Positions 15,271-16,737 of a stretch of DNA of 16,737 nt are shown piece by piece; the stretch's first letter is position 1, and the number at the start of each line of letters is the position of its first letter. The notes below the pieces were generated by a model. That model worked only from the letters and a program-made list of their open reading frames with translations, had not been told where the DNA came from and searched no databases. The DNA comes from Acidobacteriota bacterium (GTDB lineage Bacteria > Acidobacteriota > Vicinamibacteria > Vicinamibacterales > 2-12-FULL-66-21), in the NCBI GenBank assembly GCA_013362195.1, contig JABFWM010000436.1, positions 1-16,737 on the forward strand, given 5' to 3'. Both the position numbers and the translations under genes were made by a program.

Positions 15271-16737
15271 TCACTCCGTCCGCAGCGCGACGACCGGGTC
15301 GACCCGCGTGGCGCGGCGGGCCGGCAGGTAGCTGGCCAGGAGCGCCACGGCGAGCAGGCCGGCGGCGACGATCGCGAAGGTCGCCGGATCGGTCGGCGCC
15401 ACGCTGAACAGCATCTTCGTCATCGTCCGCGACAGGACGAGCGCCGCGATCGTGCCGCTGGCGACGCCGAACGCGACGAGGAGCATGGCTTCACGAACGA
15501 CGAGGCCGATGACCGTGTGCTGTTGCGCGCCGAGCGCCATGCGGATGCCAATCTCGCGCGTGCGCTGCGCGACCGCGTACGAGAGCACGCCGAAAATGCC
15601 GATCGCGGCCAGCGCCAGCGCAACGCCCGCGAAGATCGCCAGCAGCAGCATGTAGAAGCGCGGCTGCGAGATCGAGCGCGCCACGATCTCGTCGAGCGTT
15701 CGGACGTTCGAGACGGGCAGGTTCGGGTCGACCGCGTACACTTCGGTGCGCGCCGCGTCGGCGAGCGTCGGCGGCGGCGTGGCGGTCTTCACCACGATGC
15801 TCATGAACCCGACCGGCCACTGACGGAGCGGCATGTAGATGTGCGGCGGGTTGGGCTCGTCGAGACCGGCTTCCTTCACGTCGCCGACGATGCCGACGAC
15901 CTCTCCGCCGGCGCGGCGCCTGGCGCCGCCGCCGCGCCCCCATCCGAGTTTGATCGTCTTGCCGATCGGATCCTCGTTCGGGAAGAACATGCGCGCCGCG
16001 GTTTCGGTAATCAGGACGACCGGCGTCGTTCCCTGACGATCGTCGTCGCTGAAGCCACGCCCGCGCTTCAGCGGGATCCCGATGGTCGAGAAGTAATCGG
16101 GCGTGGCCACGCGCACCTGCATCGCGGGCCGCTGCGAGGGCGGCACGGGCGGCCGGCCCTCCACTTCGAACGAGATGACGAAGTCCATGCCGCTCAACGG
16201 CAGCCCCATCACCGCAGCGGCCGCGCGCACGCCCGGGAGCGCGCGCAGCCGCGGCAGCAGTCGATCGAAAAACGAGATGATCTGCGGGTCCTCCTTGTAG
16301 CGCGCCTCGGGCAGCGTCAGCTCGAACGTCAGCGCCTGTTCAGGGCGGAAGCCGGGATCGACAGCCTGCAACTTGATGAAGCTGCGCATCAGCAGGCCCG
16401 CGCCCGCGAGCAGCATCACGGCCAGCGCGAGCTCGGCGACGACCAGCGCCCCGCGCAGGCGCGCCCCTCCGCGTGCCGTGACGGCCCCTCGTCCGCCTTC
16501 CTTGAGCGATGCGGTGAGGCCGCGCGTCGCCGTGAACGCGGGCGCGACGCCGAAGAGCACGCCCGTGACGACCGCGATCGCCATCGTGAACAGGACGACC
16601 GCGCCGTCGATGCGGATGTTGTCGAGGCGCGGAATGCCCTGCGGCTTCAGGCTCGTGAGGAACTCGACCCCCCAGACGGCGAGCAACAGCCCGAATGCGG
16701 CGCCGACGAGCGCCAGGATGATGCTTTCGGTCAGCAG
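15271..16737 (-). CDS. MacB/FtsX-family ABC transporter permease (N-terminus cut off)
   Basis: The frame is open to the right edge, leaving 488 C-terminal residues. They start LLTESIILALVGAAFG, a membrane segment that ends the first FtsX domain, then VLFTMAIAVVTGVLFGVAPAF and the LKEGGRG motif. A second FtsX unit begins with RGALVVAELALAVMLLAGAGLLMRS, carries a periplasmic MacB-type domain of about 200 residues (FELTLPEARY...YAVDPNLPVSNVRTLDEIVARS), and ends in three membrane segments with TREIGIRMALGA and the C-terminal YLPARRATRVDPVVALRTE. Two such units on one chain are the layout of the acidobacterial duplicated orphan permeases, which usually lack an adjacent ATPase; export of peptides or small molecules is assumed for this group. 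No ATPase is in the window. Confidence 0.9.
   Translation of the reverse strand: MLTESIILALVGAAFGLLLAVWGVEFLTSLKPQGIPRLDNIRIDGAVVLFTMAIAVVTGVLFGVAPAFTATRGLTASLKEGGRGAVTARGGARLRGALVVAELALAVMLLAGAGLLMRSFIKLQAVDPGFRPEQALTFELTLPEARYKEDPQIISFFDRLLPRLRALPGVRAAAAVMGLPLSGMDFVISFEVEGRPPVPPSQRPAMQVRVATPDYFSTIGIPLKRGRGFSDDDRQGTTPVVLITETAARMFFPNEDPIGKTIKLGWGRGGGARRRAGGEVVGIVGDVKEAGLDEPNPPHIYMPLRQWPVGFMSIVVKTATPPPTLADAARTEVYAVDPNLPVSNVRTLDEIVARSISQPRFYMLLLAIFAGVALALAAIGIFGVLSYAVAQRTREIGIRMALGAQQHTVIGLVVREAMLLVAFGVASGTIAALVLSRTMTKMLFSVAPTDPATFAIVAAGLLAVALLASYLPARRATRVDPVVALRTE

Overview
The window is GC-rich chromosomal DNA, roughly two-thirds G+C by eye, packed with housekeeping and periplasmic genes. The best guess for the source is a soil or sediment Acidobacteriota, perhaps Vicinamibacteria-like. 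This rests on the MacB/FtsX-type 'duplicated orphan' ABC permease at the right edge (LKEGGRG motif, C-terminal DPVVALRTE), a family greatly expanded in that phylum, and on the mix of secreted peptidase, beta-propeller and NTF2-like genes. It is inference from gene content only. I see no phage, plasmid, insertion sequence, CRISPR array, tRNA or rRNA.

Layout. Positions 1-2887 (minus strand): an MBL-fold hydrolase, a secreted protein with an internally duplicated domain, then lepB (signal peptidase I) followed directly by an NTF2/SnoaL-like protein cut by the left edge. Positions 2933-7548 (plus): a protein quality-control operon clpS-clpA-grpE, then a GT1-type glycosyltransferase. Positions 7594-8574 (minus): a secreted YVTN-type beta-propeller. 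Positions 8678-10882 (plus): a secreted prolyl oligopeptidase, divergent from the propeller. Positions 10948-11187 (minus): a small basic protein of unknown function. Positions 11298-13016 (plus): a sulfur-related group of an FmdB-type zinc ribbon, a two-domain rhodanese sulfurtransferase and SufE. Positions 16737-12991 (minus): the ABC permease (cut by the right edge), a GNAT acetyltransferase, a SpoU/TrmH RNA methyltransferase and an AlkB dioxygenase.

How the genes fit together. ClpS hands N-end-rule substrates to ClpA, and GrpE is the nucleotide exchange factor of DnaK, so this operon couples unfolding/degradation and refolding; dnaK, dnaJ and clpP are not in the window. LepB would process the several signal-peptide proteins nearby. 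The rhodanese and SufE both carry sulfane sulfur on a cysteine. TrmH and AlkB add and remove nucleic-acid methyl groups.

I found no clear new multi-gene system. The most unusual signals are non-coding. (1) At least six genes have a -10-like hexamer (TANNNT, or TATAAC for the MBL gene), often with an extended TGC/TGA, only 6-13 bases before the start codon. This suggests leaderless or near-leaderless mRNAs are common here. (2) The MBL and clpS genes diverge from a nearly symmetric pair of extended -10 elements. (3) A perfect 17-bp palindrome contains the -10 of the peptidase gene and ends one base before its ATG. (4) There are degenerate 7-base tandem repeats between clpS and clpA, and an inverted pair of 7-base repeat arrays between the ABC permease and the acetyltransferase gene.
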